64,000 nt of DNA from the NCBI RefSeq assembly GCF_003228315.1, contig NZ_CP029693.1, positions 1,364,001 through 1,428,000 on the forward strand, given 5' to 3'. This stretch comes from Pseudomonas putida (GTDB lineage Bacteria; Pseudomonadota; Gammaproteobacteria; Pseudomonadales; Pseudomonadaceae). This document shows positions 50,903 through 58,993 of this stretch, one piece after another. Made by a program: the position numbers and the translations under genes. The notes under the pieces are model-generated. The model saw only the letters and a list, made by a program, of their open reading frames with translations, searched no databases and was not told the DNA's origin. Numbering within the stretch: the stretch's first letter is position 1; each line of letters begins with the position of its first letter.

Positions 50903-51520
50903 TCAATGCCCCACGGCGAAGGCAATCGGCGCCGAACGGGCCAGCCCGCCGCGGCACTTGAGCACGCGCAATTGCGCAGGCCGGGCATCGATGGCGATGC
51001 GCAGGGCCGCCGGTGACGGGTTGATCGCTTCATGGATCGAGCGGTAGGCAAAGGCCAGGGTCGAACCGGTTTCCGCCGCCACCTGCAAGCGGCGCAAGGC
51101 GCGGTCATCGGCCTTGTGCGGCCAGCACAGCACCGCGCCGCAACTGCCCGAACGCAGGCATTGTTCCGCCGCCCACAGCGCATCGCGCTCACTGGCCTGG
51201 ATGATCGACAACTGGCGCAGATCGACCCCGGCGTTCTGCCAGGCCTGGGGGTACGGCACGAACGGCGGCGCCACCAGCACGATGCGCTCGCCCGCCGCCG
51301 ACAGCCGCGCCAGCGTCGGCCACACCAGTTGCAACTCGCCCACGCCCTGCCCGGCCAAAAGGATTTCGCTCAGCGCCGCCTCCGGCCAGCCACCCGTGGG
51401 CAGCGCCGCGTCCAGCGCGGCATGCCCGGTGGGTTGCGGGCTGGCGGACGGCGGCGCAGGCCGGCCTTTCCAGACCTGGCCGCCATTGAACAGCGTATCC
51501 AGCGCGACGACGGCACCCAT
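50903..51520 (-). CDS. imuA: ImuA, RecA-like SOS mutagenesis protein
   Basis: A 205-residue RecA/SulA-like protein (LPTGGWPEAALSEILLAGQGVGELQLVWP; IVLVAPPFVPYPQAW). ImuA is needed for ImuB-DnaE2 mutagenesis and is thought to bind RecA or the polymerase. ATG at 51520 overlaps the lexA2 stop by one base (TGATG). Second gene of the cassette. Confidence 0.92.
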   Translation of the reverse strand: MGAVVALDTLFNGGQVWKGRPAPPSASPQPTGHAALDAALPTGGWPEAALSEILLAGQGVGELQLVWPTLARLSAAGERIVLVAPPFVPYPQAWQNAGVDLRQLSIIQASERDALWAAEQCLRSGSCGAVLCWPHKADDRALRRLQVAAETGSTLAFAYRSIHEAINPSPAALRIAIDARPAQLRVLKCRGGLARSAPIAFAVGH

Positions 51521-52137
51521 CAACCTTGCCTCACCAGGCCGCAGAACACCCCTTCGATGGCCAGGTCCCGGTCGGCTTCGACGATGATCGGCCGGTACGC
51601 CGGGTTGCGCGGCAGCAGGCGGACCGTGTCGCCGACCCGTTCGAAACGCTTGATGGTCACTTCACCGTCCAGGCGCGCCACGACGATCTGGCCATTGATG
51701 GCCTCGGGGCTACGGTGCACGCCCACCAGATCGCCATCGAGAATGCCGTCCTCGATCATCGAGTCGCCACGAACCCGCAGCATGTAGTCCGGCACCCGGG
51801 AAAAAATCGACGGATCGAGCAGCAGACGGCTGTGGACCTCGGCATCGGCACCGATGGGCGCACCCGCCGCGACCCGGCCAAGGACGGGGATGTCCAGCAG
51901 TTCGGGGCGCGGCGGCTGGCCGAGCAGGCGAATGCCCCGGGCCTGATGCGGATTGACCTCGATGAACCCGGCTTCGGTCAGCGCCAGCACATGCTTGCGC
52001 GCCACGCTGCGGGAGGCAAAACCGAAGGCCTCGCTGATTTCAGCGAGGCTCGGGGACTGACCGTGCTCGGCGATACGCTCGCGGATGAAGGTCAGGATGG
52101 CGGTACGGCGGGGAGTGAGAGTCGTCATGGAGTACAT
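51520..52137 (-). CDS. lexA2: LexA2 SOS repressor of the imuAB-dnaE2 cassette
   Basis: A 205-residue LexA-type repressor: N-terminal winged helix (LAEISEAFGFASRSVARKHVLALTEAGFIEV) and C-terminal self-cleaving peptidase with A91-G92 cleavage site (RVAAGAPIG), S126 (RGDSMIEDG) and K163 (VTIKRF). It heads the cassette, which marks it as the second LexA of pseudomonads. I take ATG at 52137 with AGAAGAG upstream; ATG at 52128 (MTTLTPRR) is nearly as good. The GTAC-type operator at 52131-52144 overlaps the start, so it should repress itself. Confidence 0.92.
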   Translation of the reverse strand: MYSMTTLTPRRTAILTFIRERIAEHGQSPSLAEISEAFGFASRSVARKHVLALTEAGFIEVNPHQARGIRLLGQPPRPELLDIPVLGRVAAGAPIGADAEVHSRLLLDPSIFSRVPDYMLRVRGDSMIEDGILDGDLVGVHRSPEAINGQIVVARLDGEVTIKRFERVGDTVRLLPRNPAYRPIIVEADRDLAIEGVFCGLVRQG

Positions 52138-52144
52138 TTGTACT
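52131..52144. promoter_or_regulatory. LexA2 operator (GTAC-N4-GTAC)
   Basis: AGTACATTTGTACT, extended to GAGTACA-TT-TGTACTC (52130-52145), a perfect palindrome. The published LexA2 motif of P. putida is GTAC-N4-GTGC, which this closely matches; it differs from the housekeeping CTG-N10-CAG box. It overlaps the lexA2 start codon. Confidence 0.7.
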
Positions 52145-52200
52145 CTTCTGCGAATTTTCTTACAAGATCTGTCCGTCTGCTCGCACTGTGGCGCACACCG

Positions 52201-52293
52201 CTGTGGGAGCAAAGCTTGCTCGCGATGGCGGTGCGTCAGACACACCAATATTGATTGTGCAAACGCAATCGCGAGCAAGCTTTGCTCCTACAG
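52201..52293. repeat. REP pair, AAGC variant
   Basis: Facing copies of GTGGGAGCAAAGCTTGCTCG and complement between lexA2 and the LysR gene; the right arm runs six bases into the end of the LysR reading frame and includes its stop codon. Confidence 0.85.
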
Positions 52294-53202
52294 GGCGGGG
52301 GATGCCAGAAACCCTGCGATGTAATCGATAAACGCCAGCACCTTGGCCGTGGCCCGTCGATGGCTGGGGTACACCGCCAGGATGTGCGGGCCGAAGGAGT
52401 CCGGGTCAATGTCGTAGTCGGCCATCACTCGCACCAGTCGCCCGTCCGCCAGGTACGGCGCGGCACTCCACAAGGGGGTATGCAGCAACCCGCGCCCGGC
52501 CAGGGCGTTGGCCAGCAGCAAATCGTAATTGTCGCTGCGCAAGCGTGGCGACCGGGGCTGCGCCAGGCTCAGGCGCTGGCCGTCGCGCTCGGCCCACCAG
52601 AATTCGCGGCTGAGCAGCGGATGACGATAGAGCAGCCATTCGTGCTCATCGAGGGTCTGCGGGGTGACCGCCAGCCCCTTGCGCGCCAGATACTCAGGGC
52701 TGCCACACAGCGCCAGGCGATTGCTGCCGACCACCCGGGCAATCAGCCCCGGCAAATCGTCATGGCCCTCACGCAAGGCCAGGTCGTAGCCACTTTCCAG
52801 CAAGTTGACGAAGTCGTCGCACAGGTCCACCTGCAGGTTGATCTGCGGGAACTGCTCGAGAAAACCGCCACACACCTGATCGAGAAACGCCTGCCCGTAG
52901 GCCAGCGGCGCGGTGATTTTCAGGTCGCCGCGCAGGCCGTGCTGCAATTGCTCTATTTCCTCGCCCGCCTCGTCCAGCCGCTGCAACACCTGACGCGCGG
53001 TGTCCAGATAGAGCCGCCCGGATTCCGTCAGCAAGATCCGCCGGGTGCTGCGCTCGAACAGCCGCGCGCCCAGCTCTGCCTCCAGGTGATTGACCGCCTT
53101 GGTCAGGGCCGACGGGGTCTTGCCCAATTGCTCGGCGGCGCGACTGAAGCTGCCCAGTTGCGCCGTGACCACGAACATTTTCAGTGCACCCAACTTGTCC
53201 AT
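52288..53202 (-). CDS. LysR-family regulator (divergent from YtcJ gene)
   Basis: A 304-residue LysR regulator of the CrgA/AaeR-like subgroup: helix-turn-helix LGSFSRAAEQLGKTPSALTKAV, RSTRRILLTESG wing and a substrate-binding domain from about residue 90. GGA lies seven bases before the ATG at 53202; an open extension to 53430 overlaps the divergent gene and is rejected. It is divergent from the YtcJ-type amidohydrolase with 103 bases between starts, so that gene is the likely target. Its stop codon comes from the REP element. Confidence 0.92.
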   Translation of the reverse strand: MDKLGALKMFVVTAQLGSFSRAAEQLGKTPSALTKAVNHLEAELGARLFERSTRRILLTESGRLYLDTARQVLQRLDEAGEEIEQLQHGLRGDLKITAPLAYGQAFLDQVCGGFLEQFPQINLQVDLCDDFVNLLESGYDLALREGHDDLPGLIARVVGSNRLALCGSPEYLARKGLAVTPQTLDEHEWLLYRHPLLSREFWWAERDGQRLSLAQPRSPRLRSDNYDLLLANALAGRGLLHTPLWSAAPYLADGRLVRVMADYDIDPDSFGPHILAVYPSHRRATAKVLAFIDYIAGFLASPAL

Positions 53203-53305
53203 ATTTTTTCCATTCAGGCAAAAACGTTTTTCGCGAGCGAGGCGTTCTGCGGGCCGCGACAAGCCACTACTCTGGCCATCAGACGCAATAACAAGGAAAC
53301 ATTCA

Positions 53306-55048
53306 ATGAAAAGATTCATCCCGAATCTGTTGATGGTCGCTGTGAGTTTTGCCTCATTGGAAGCCATGGCGGCCACGGACCTGGTGTTGTTAAACGGCAA
53401 GATTTTCACCGCCGACCGCAGCCAACCCAAGGTTCAAGCTCTGGCCGTTCAGGACGGCAAAGTGCTGCAAGTGGGCAGCGACGCGCAGATCAAGGCCTTG
53501 ATCGGATCAGGCACCAAAGTCATTGATTTGGGCGGCAAGACCCTGATGCCCGGCCTGATCGACAGCCACTCCCACGCCATTTTCGGCGGACTGGAAATGG
53601 TCTCGGCGAACATGGAAGACGAGGTGGTCGACCTCGATGAACTGGAAAAACGCCTGCGCGCCTGGCGTGACGACGGCAAGGCGAAGCACGGCGATGTGTT
53701 GAGCGTGGCCGGCATGAGCTCGGCCTACTGGGCCCAGGCCGAGGCGTTGGGCAAGAAATTCAACAGCGGAGAATGGGCCAGCGTGCCGGTCGTCTTTACC
53801 GGCAGCGACCACCACACGGCCTGGGCCAACGACGTGATGCTCAAGCGCGCCGGTGTCGATGCCGCGCTGATCAAGTCTTTGCCGGCCGCTGAAGACGGCA
53901 CCATTGGCAAGCTCAAGGACGGCAGCCCCAACGGCTTCCTGGTGGACGCCGGCTGGGACCGGGTCGCCTCGAAAATACCGGCGCCGAGTGCCGCCGACAT
54001 GCTCAAGGCCGCGCAAACCGCCGTGCGCTACAACAACAGCCTGGGCATTACCGCGTGGATGGACCCGGCCGCCAACGCCGCGCCGGGCGAACCGGTGTTC
54101 GCCCTCAAGCCCACGGAAAAAACCGTCGGTGTGCTGCCCGCCTACAAGGCGCTGTCGCAAAGCGGCGGCATGAGCGCCCACGTTGCCGCGCTGCTGGTGG
54201 CCAATCCGAAAAGCGTGCCGGCCGATCTCGAGACCCTCGACAAGGTCCGCCAGCAGTTTCTGGACGTGCCCAACCTGACCCTGCCGGGGATCAAGATCTT
54301 CGCCGATGGGGTGATCGAATACCCGGCGCAGAGCGCGGCGATGATCGACCCTTACAACAACTCGCACAAACAGGGCGAACTGCTGATCGATCCCAAGCAT
54401 TTCGGTGAGCTGGTCAGCGCCATCGATCAACGGGGCTGGCTGGTGCACATCCATGCCATCGGCGACCGGGCGGTGCGCGAGTCCCTGAACGGCATCGAAC
54501 AGGCGCGCAAGGAGCGCCAGAGCGGTGTCACCCACTCCATCACCCACCTGCAAATGGTCAACCCGAAAGAGTTCGCCCGGTTCAAGCCGCTGAATGTCAT
54601 CGCCTCGATGCAACTGCTCTGGGCCAGCGCCGACGACTACACCACGGACATGATCAAGCCTTACGTGAGCGCCGCAGCCTTCCGCTATCAATACCCGGCG
54701 CACTCGTTGCTCAAGCAAGGCGCGACCATCGCCGGGGCCAGCGATTGGCCAGTGTCTTCGCCCAATCCGTTCAACGCCATGGCTCAGGCCATCACCCGCG
54801 AAGGTCCATTGGGTGTGCTCAACGCCGATGAGCGTCTTGACCGTGAAACCATGTTCTACGCGTACACCCTCAACGCGGCCCGCACCATCGGCCTGGAGAA
54901 GCAGATCGGCTCGCTGAGCGCCGGCAAGCAGGCGGACTTCATCGTGGTCGATCGCGATGTGTTCAGCGTAGATAACAAGGCCCTGCACGACACCCAAGTG
55001 CTGCAAACCTGGTTCGCCGGTCGCGAAGTCTACGCACCCACCCTCTAG
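53306..55048 (+). CDS. Exported YtcJ-type amidohydrolase
   Basis: A 580-residue metallohydrolase of the amidohydrolase-3 / YtcJ group with a signal peptide (1-22, ending AMA-A). Metal motifs: HSH in LIDSHSHAIFG, HIHAIGDRA (two histidines) and GASDWP (Asp). Carries the lysine-containing segment GIKIFADGVIE. Substrate unknown; related proteins hydrolyse N-acyl or cyclic amides. AAGGAA precedes the ATG at 53306. The porin gene follows 78 bases later, suggesting uptake and processing of the same compound. Confidence 0.9.
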   Translation: MKRFIPNLLMVAVSFASLEAMAATDLVLLNGKIFTADRSQPKVQALAVQDGKVLQVGSDAQIKALIGSGTKVIDLGGKTLMPGLIDSHSHAIFGGLEMVSANMEDEVVDLDELEKRLRAWRDDGKAKHGDVLSVAGMSSAYWAQAEALGKKFNSGEWASVPVVFTGSDHHTAWANDVMLKRAGVDAALIKSLPAAEDGTIGKLKDGSPNGFLVDAGWDRVASKIPAPSAADMLKAAQTAVRYNNSLGITAWMDPAANAAPGEPVFALKPTEKTVGVLPAYKALSQSGGMSAHVAALLVANPKSVPADLETLDKVRQQFLDVPNLTLPGIKIFADGVIEYPAQSAAMIDPYNNSHKQGELLIDPKHFGELVSAIDQRGWLVHIHAIGDRAVRESLNGIEQARKERQSGVTHSITHLQMVNPKEFARFKPLNVIASMQLLWASADDYTTDMIKPYVSAAAFRYQYPAHSLLKQGATIAGASDWPVSSPNPFNAMAQAITREGPLGVLNADERLDRETMFYAYTLNAARTIGLEKQIGSLSAGKQADFIVVDRDVFSVDNKALHDTQVLQTWFAGREVYAPTL

Positions 55049-55061
55049 CCGCACTGATTTC

Positions 55062-55085
55062 CCTGTGGGAGCCAGCTCCCACAGG
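55062..55085. terminator. Compact hairpin between amidohydrolase and porin genes
   Basis: CCTGTGGGAGC, two-base loop, GCTCCCACAGG; resembles a shortened REP. It follows the amidohydrolase stop by 13 bases but no T tract follows. Confidence 0.45.
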
Positions 55086-55126
55086 TTTCCTCGCGCCCCA
55101 AAACAATCACAATAACGGGACTTCAC

Positions 55127-55864
55127 ATGAAAGCCTTGCCCCTGCTCGCCCTCACTTCTTTGAGCCTGTTGCCCCTGTGCAGCCAGGCCGTGCCCTTGAA
55201 CGATGATTTCGCCCTGCTGCTGGACGTGACCCTGGCCAGCGACTACCGCACCCGCGGCATCTCGCAGACCCAGAACGATCCCGCCGTGCAGGCCGGTGCC
55301 ACCCTCGCCCACAGCAGCGGCCTGTACCTGGGTGCATGGAGTTCCAACGTCGACTTCGGCGGCGGCCTGAAAACCCGCCAGGAAATCGATTACTACGGCG
55401 GTTGGCTGTGGCAAGCCACCGAGGATGTCAGCCTGGATCTGGGCTATCTCAGATACGCTTACCCGAAGGAGAGCCAGTTCAACCAGAGCGAGGTCTACGG
55501 CATTCTCAGCGTCTATGGCGTGAAGCTCGGGGCCTATTACTCCGACGATGCACCGGGCATCGACAGCAAGCAGAACTCGCTCTACAGCTACGTCGGTTAC
55601 GAGACGGAATTGCCTTATGGCGTAGGCTTGAAACTGCGTTACGGCGACATGGACTTCAAGGACCCGCACCTGTATTCCAGCTCGGGCAAGGCCGAGGATT
55701 CGTACCGTGAGTGGGAGGTCAAGCTGACCCATGAACTGGCGGGTGTGATGCTGGGGTTGAGCTACGTCGATACCGATTTGTCGAAGAGCCAGTGCGCCAG
55801 TAACTGGGGCTTTGATGACGTATGCAGCGCGACCGTGGTGGCGAGCATCAGCAAATCCTTCTGA
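55127..55864 (+). CDS. TorF family putative porin
   Basis: A 245-residue outer-membrane beta-barrel with signal peptide (1-21, ending SQA-V). Alternating strands and the SDYRTRGISQTQNDPAVQAG opening are typical of the TorF (TIGR02001-type) family, with a C-terminal aromatic Phe. Likely the outer-membrane entry route for the substrate of the amidohydrolase upstream. The ribosome site is poor. Confidence 0.9.
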   Translation: MKALPLLALTSLSLLPLCSQAVPLNDDFALLLDVTLASDYRTRGISQTQNDPAVQAGATLAHSSGLYLGAWSSNVDFGGGLKTRQEIDYYGGWLWQATEDVSLDLGYLRYAYPKESQFNQSEVYGILSVYGVKLGAYYSDDAPGIDSKQNSLYSYVGYETELPYGVGLKLRYGDMDFKDPHLYSSSGKAEDSYREWEVKLTHELAGVMLGLSYVDTDLSKSQCASNWGFDDVCSATVVASISKSF

Positions 55865-55878
55865 CCACCTTGGCCCCC

Positions 55879-55979
55879 CTGTAGGAGCGAGCCTGCTCGC
55901 GATGGATGTCCGGCAGATGCGTTCATCCAGGCAGCACGCGTTATCGTTGTCGTCCATCGCGAGCAGGCTCGCTCCTACA
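55879..55979. repeat. REP pair (GAGC core)
   Basis: Facing copies between the convergent porin and DUF971 genes; the right end is six bases from the DUF971 stop. Confidence 0.85.
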
Positions 55980-55985
55980 AAGAGC

Positions 55986-56261
55986 TCATGTGAGGGCAGA
56001 GAGGTAGGTCCACGGGAAGATCCCGCGTTCATGGCCATCGCTGAACACCAGTTGCAATCCGTATCCCTGCGAACTCAGTCCGATCACCTGAATGCGGTCA
56101 TCGACTAATGGGTTCATCCTCCGCAACCGAAACGCTCGACACTGCGAACACGGGCACTGCCGACGCAACTCGGCATGCCCCAGCACCTGCTCGCGGCCAT
56201 CCGGCCATTGCAGGTGCAGTTGCCGTTGGCTGCGGGAATTGCCCACCGCCAGCGGGTTCAT
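55986..56261 (-). CDS. DUF971 protein
   Basis: A 91-residue protein of the DUF971 / gamma-butyrobetaine-hydroxylase N-terminal-like family, with a cysteine triad (RRQCPCSQCRA) that may bind zinc or an Fe-S cluster. DUF971 domains appear fused to Fe-S-cluster carriers in other bacteria. It overlaps the HEAT-repeat gene by four bases and is the last gene of the AprAB-like cluster. Confidence 0.85.
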   Translation of the reverse strand: MNPLAVGNSRSQRQLHLQWPDGREQVLGHAELRRQCPCSQCRAFRLRRMNPLVDDRIQVIGLSSQGYGLQLVFSDGHERGIFPWTYLSALT

Positions 56262-57220
56262 TGCAGTTGACTCAAGGCGATGCGCACGGCCTTGCGCACT
56301 TCCGGGTCGCCGTCGTCCTGGGCGGCCAGCAACGGTGCGATGGCGCCCTTGTCGTTCAACTCGCCCAGGGCCAGGGCGGCTTCCTTGCGCAGGTTGCTGA
56401 TGCGATGGCCAAGGGTTTCGATCAGTGGGTCGAGGGCCGGTGTGAAGCGCAGGCGACCGAGGCTGCGGGTGGCGCGCAGGCGCACTTGCCAGTAGTCGTC
56501 GCCGAGGGCTTCGATCAGCGCCGGACCGGCATCGGTGTGACCGACCTTGCCCAACGTTGTGGCGGCCTCTTCGCGCACTTGCCAGGCCTGATCCTGCAAG
56601 GCCCGACGCAATGCCGGCAGCACCTGCGCATCAGAGGCCAGGCCCAAGGCCCCGGCGGCGGCACGACGGACCTCGGTGTCCGGGTCATTGCTGGCCAACC
56701 GGGCCAGGGCCGGCAAGGCATCGAGCTGTTTGAGCCAGCCCAACACACCGACCGCCTCACGCCGAACGTTGGCATCCTTGTCGCCTAGTGCCGACAAAGC
56801 TGACGGCGCCGCCTCGGCAAAACGCAGTTCACGCAAGGCCCTGAAGGCAGCGATGCGCACGCCGGTATCGGCATGCCCGGTCCACGGCAGAATCACCCTC
56901 CCCGCGGCTGTGCTCTTGAGCAGGCTGAGACTTTGCGCAGCGGCGGCCCGCACCGCTTCAGCAGGATCGGTCAGGGCCTGGCACAGCGCCTCGACCACTG
57001 GCATGTCCTCCCAGGCTTCCAGCAACCGCGCGGCTTCGGCGCGGACCTCTTCGTTCGGGTCCTCGGCCAGTCGATTGACCAGCCACAGCAGGCCATCGGG
57101 TTCTTCAAGATCCGCCAGTTCGATCAGGGCAATGCGGCGCACGCCGGCATCCTCATCGGTCAGGCGAGGTTGCAGGGCGAGAATGTCGTGGTTATCGGTT
57201 ACATCGAATAGAGAAGTCAT
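56258..57220 (-). CDS. HEAT-repeat protein
   Basis: A 320-residue all-helical protein made of about nine HEAT/PBS-lyase-like repeats (for example VRREAVGVLGWLKQ, VRRAAAGALGLAS, VREEAATTLGKVG, VRLRATRSLGRLR). No signal peptide, no catalytic motif. Such proteins act as scaffolds or cofactor-loading factors. Overlaps the ATPase gene by 4 bases and DUF971 by 4, so it is translated with the transporter. A maturation role for the cluster's flavoprotein or ferredoxin is a guess. Confidence 0.9.
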   Translation of the reverse strand: MTSLFDVTDNHDILALQPRLTDEDAGVRRIALIELADLEEPDGLLWLVNRLAEDPNEEVRAEAARLLEAWEDMPVVEALCQALTDPAEAVRAAAAQSLSLLKSTAAGRVILPWTGHADTGVRIAAFRALRELRFAEAAPSALSALGDKDANVRREAVGVLGWLKQLDALPALARLASNDPDTEVRRAAAGALGLASDAQVLPALRRALQDQAWQVREEAATTLGKVGHTDAGPALIEALGDDYWQVRLRATRSLGRLRFTPALDPLIETLGHRISNLRKEAALALGELNDKGAIAPLLAAQDDGDPEVRKAVRIALSQLQ

Positions 57221-58065
57221 AGGGCAAATCGCGGCAGTTGGTTTTCTGGGGGAAGTCCGAGAGGGTTCAGGCGCGGCAGTTGCCGACCCTCTTCGTGACG
57301 CAGCAGTTCGAGGCAGTGACGCTTCAATCGGGCAAATGCGTGGCTGGTCACCAGTTCGGTGGTGCGGGGCCGGGGGAAATCCAGGCGCAGGTCTTCGATG
57401 ATCCGCCCGGGGCGCGGGCTCATGACCAGCAGGCGATCGGCGAGGAACAAGGCTTCGTCGATGTCGTGGGTAACGAACACCACGGTGGTGCGAATCTGCG
57501 TCCAGATGTCCAGCAACAGTTCCTGCATGTTCAGGCGGGTCAAGGCATCGAGGGCGCCGAACGGCTCGTCCATCAGCAACAGCCGTGGCCGGTTGACCAG
57601 CACCCGGGCGATTTCCACCCGCTGCTGCATGCCACCGGACAACTGATTAGGCCAACGATCCGCAAAGCCTTCGAGGCCCACGAGCGCGAGGATTACATCA
57701 GCCGCCTTGTGCCGTTCGGCCTTGCCGATGCCACGCATTTTCAGACCGAAGGCGACGTTGTCGCGCACCGTGCGCCAGGGAAACAGCGTGTGCTGCTGGA
57801 ACACCATGCCTCGTTGCGGTGAAGGCCCGGCAACCGCTGCACCATCAACCTTGAGGCTGCCGGTGCGCGGTTGCAGGTGACCGGCCAACGCGCCGAGCAA
57901 AGTGGATTTACCGCAGCCGGACGGCCCGAGAATGCACACGAACTGTCCCGATTCGATCTGGCAATCGAGGCCCTGCACGGCTTCGAAGGCTGCACTGCCC
58001 TCGCCCAGGCTGATCGACAGGTCGCGAATATCGATACGCCCTTCAGGCTGTTGAAAGATGCTCAT
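57217..58065 (-). CDS. NitT/TauT-type ABC ATPase
   Basis: A 282-residue ATPase: Walker A GPSGCGKST (about 47-55), Q-loop FQQHTLFPWRT, signature LSGGMQQRVEIARVL, Walker B LLLMDEPFGALD, H-loop THD. Belongs to the nitrate/sulfonate/taurine class. Starts with a TGATG overlap with the permease gene. Confidence 0.93.
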   Translation of the reverse strand: MSIFQQPEGRIDIRDLSISLGEGSAAFEAVQGLDCQIESGQFVCILGPSGCGKSTLLGALAGHLQPRTGSLKVDGAAVAGPSPQRGMVFQQHTLFPWRTVRDNVAFGLKMRGIGKAERHKAADVILALVGLEGFADRWPNQLSGGMQQRVEIARVLVNRPRLLLMDEPFGALDALTRLNMQELLLDIWTQIRTTVVFVTHDIDEALFLADRLLVMSPRPGRIIEDLRLDFPRPRTTELVTSHAFARLKRHCLELLRHEEGRQLPRLNPLGLPPENQLPRFAL

Positions 58066-58847
58066 CAGGCTTTACCTCGTGGTCGGTGCCAGGGCGTGAA
58101 CAACCCGCCCAGGCGTTTGATCAGCAGGCTGCTGCCCATGCCTAGAACACCGATCAGCAACATGCCGACCACGATGTCGGGGTAGTTCTGGATGGTGTAG
58201 GACTCCCAGGTGTAGTAACCGATGCCGAACTGGCCGGAGATCATTTCCGCCGTGACCAGGCAGAACCATGAGGTGCCCTTGCCGATGGCCAGGCCGGTGA
58301 TGATGCTCGGCGCGGCGCCGGGCAAAATCACTTCCAGCAACATCGCCCGACGCCCTGCCCCAAGGCTTTTCGCCGAGGCGATCAGCCGTGGGTCGACGCC
58401 TTCGACGCCGTGTACGGTGTTGAGCAGAATCGGGAACAAGGCGCCGGTGAAGGTGATGAACACCATCGACAACTCCGACGAGGGGAACATCAGGATCGCC
58501 AGCGGAATCCAGGCCACGGCCGGGATCGGACGCAGCACTTCCAGTGGCGGCAGCAACAGGTCTTCGGCCCATTTCGAGCGGCCGATGGCCAGGCCCAGGG
58601 CGATGCCAATGACCAGCGCCGCGAGGTAACCGGCGAACACCCGACCGAGGCTGCTGCTCAAGTGCTGGAGCAGCTTGCCGGAGTCGCCCAGGCCCAGCGC
58701 CGCTTCGATGACGGCCAGCGGGGTTGGCACGTTGGCGAAGGTCACCAGGCCCAGGTTCCAGTGGTGGTTGGCGGCGAGTTGCCAGAACAGCAGGCAGAGC
58801 AGCAGTGAAATGGCTCGGGGGAGCCAGCGATTAAATGATCCGTACAC
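58065..58847 (-). CDS. NitT/TauT-type ABC permease
   Basis: A 260-residue inner-membrane permease with six helices and EAA loop ASAKSLGAGRRAMLLEVILP. I chose GTG at 58847 because AGAGGA lies seven bases upstream; a TTG at 58862 is the open-frame alternative. It is followed by the ATPase gene with a one-base overlap. A REP pair lies between it and the binding-protein gene. Confidence 0.9.
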   Translation of the reverse strand: MYGSFNRWLPRAISLLLCLLFWQLAANHHWNLGLVTFANVPTPLAVIEAALGLGDSGKLLQHLSSSLGRVFAGYLAALVIGIALGLAIGRSKWAEDLLLPPLEVLRPIPAVAWIPLAILMFPSSELSMVFITFTGALFPILLNTVHGVEGVDPRLIASAKSLGAGRRAMLLEVILPGAAPSIITGLAIGKGTSWFCLVTAEMISGQFGIGYYTWESYTIQNYPDIVVGMLLIGVLGMGSSLLIKRLGGLFTPWHRPRGKA

Positions 58848-58870
58848 AACTCTTCCTCTCAACCGAGCCC

Positions 58871-58974
58871 CCTGTAGGAGCGAGCCTGCTCGCGATGGTC
58901 GTCAACGATAACGCTGGCAACCTGATGCCCCGAGTCGCTCTCGGGTTCATCGCGAGCAGGCTCGCTCCTACAGG
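58871..58974. repeat. REP pair inside the transporter operon
   Basis: Facing copies between the binding-protein gene and the permease gene of the same operon. Confidence 0.85.
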
Positions 58975-58993
58975 GGATTGTGGTGTTCTGGGG

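Noticed and set aside
53507..56038. 843-codon frame antisense to the YtcJ and porin genes
   Set aside because: Runs through two recognisable genes and a REP element on the other strand; composition is that of a shadow frame.
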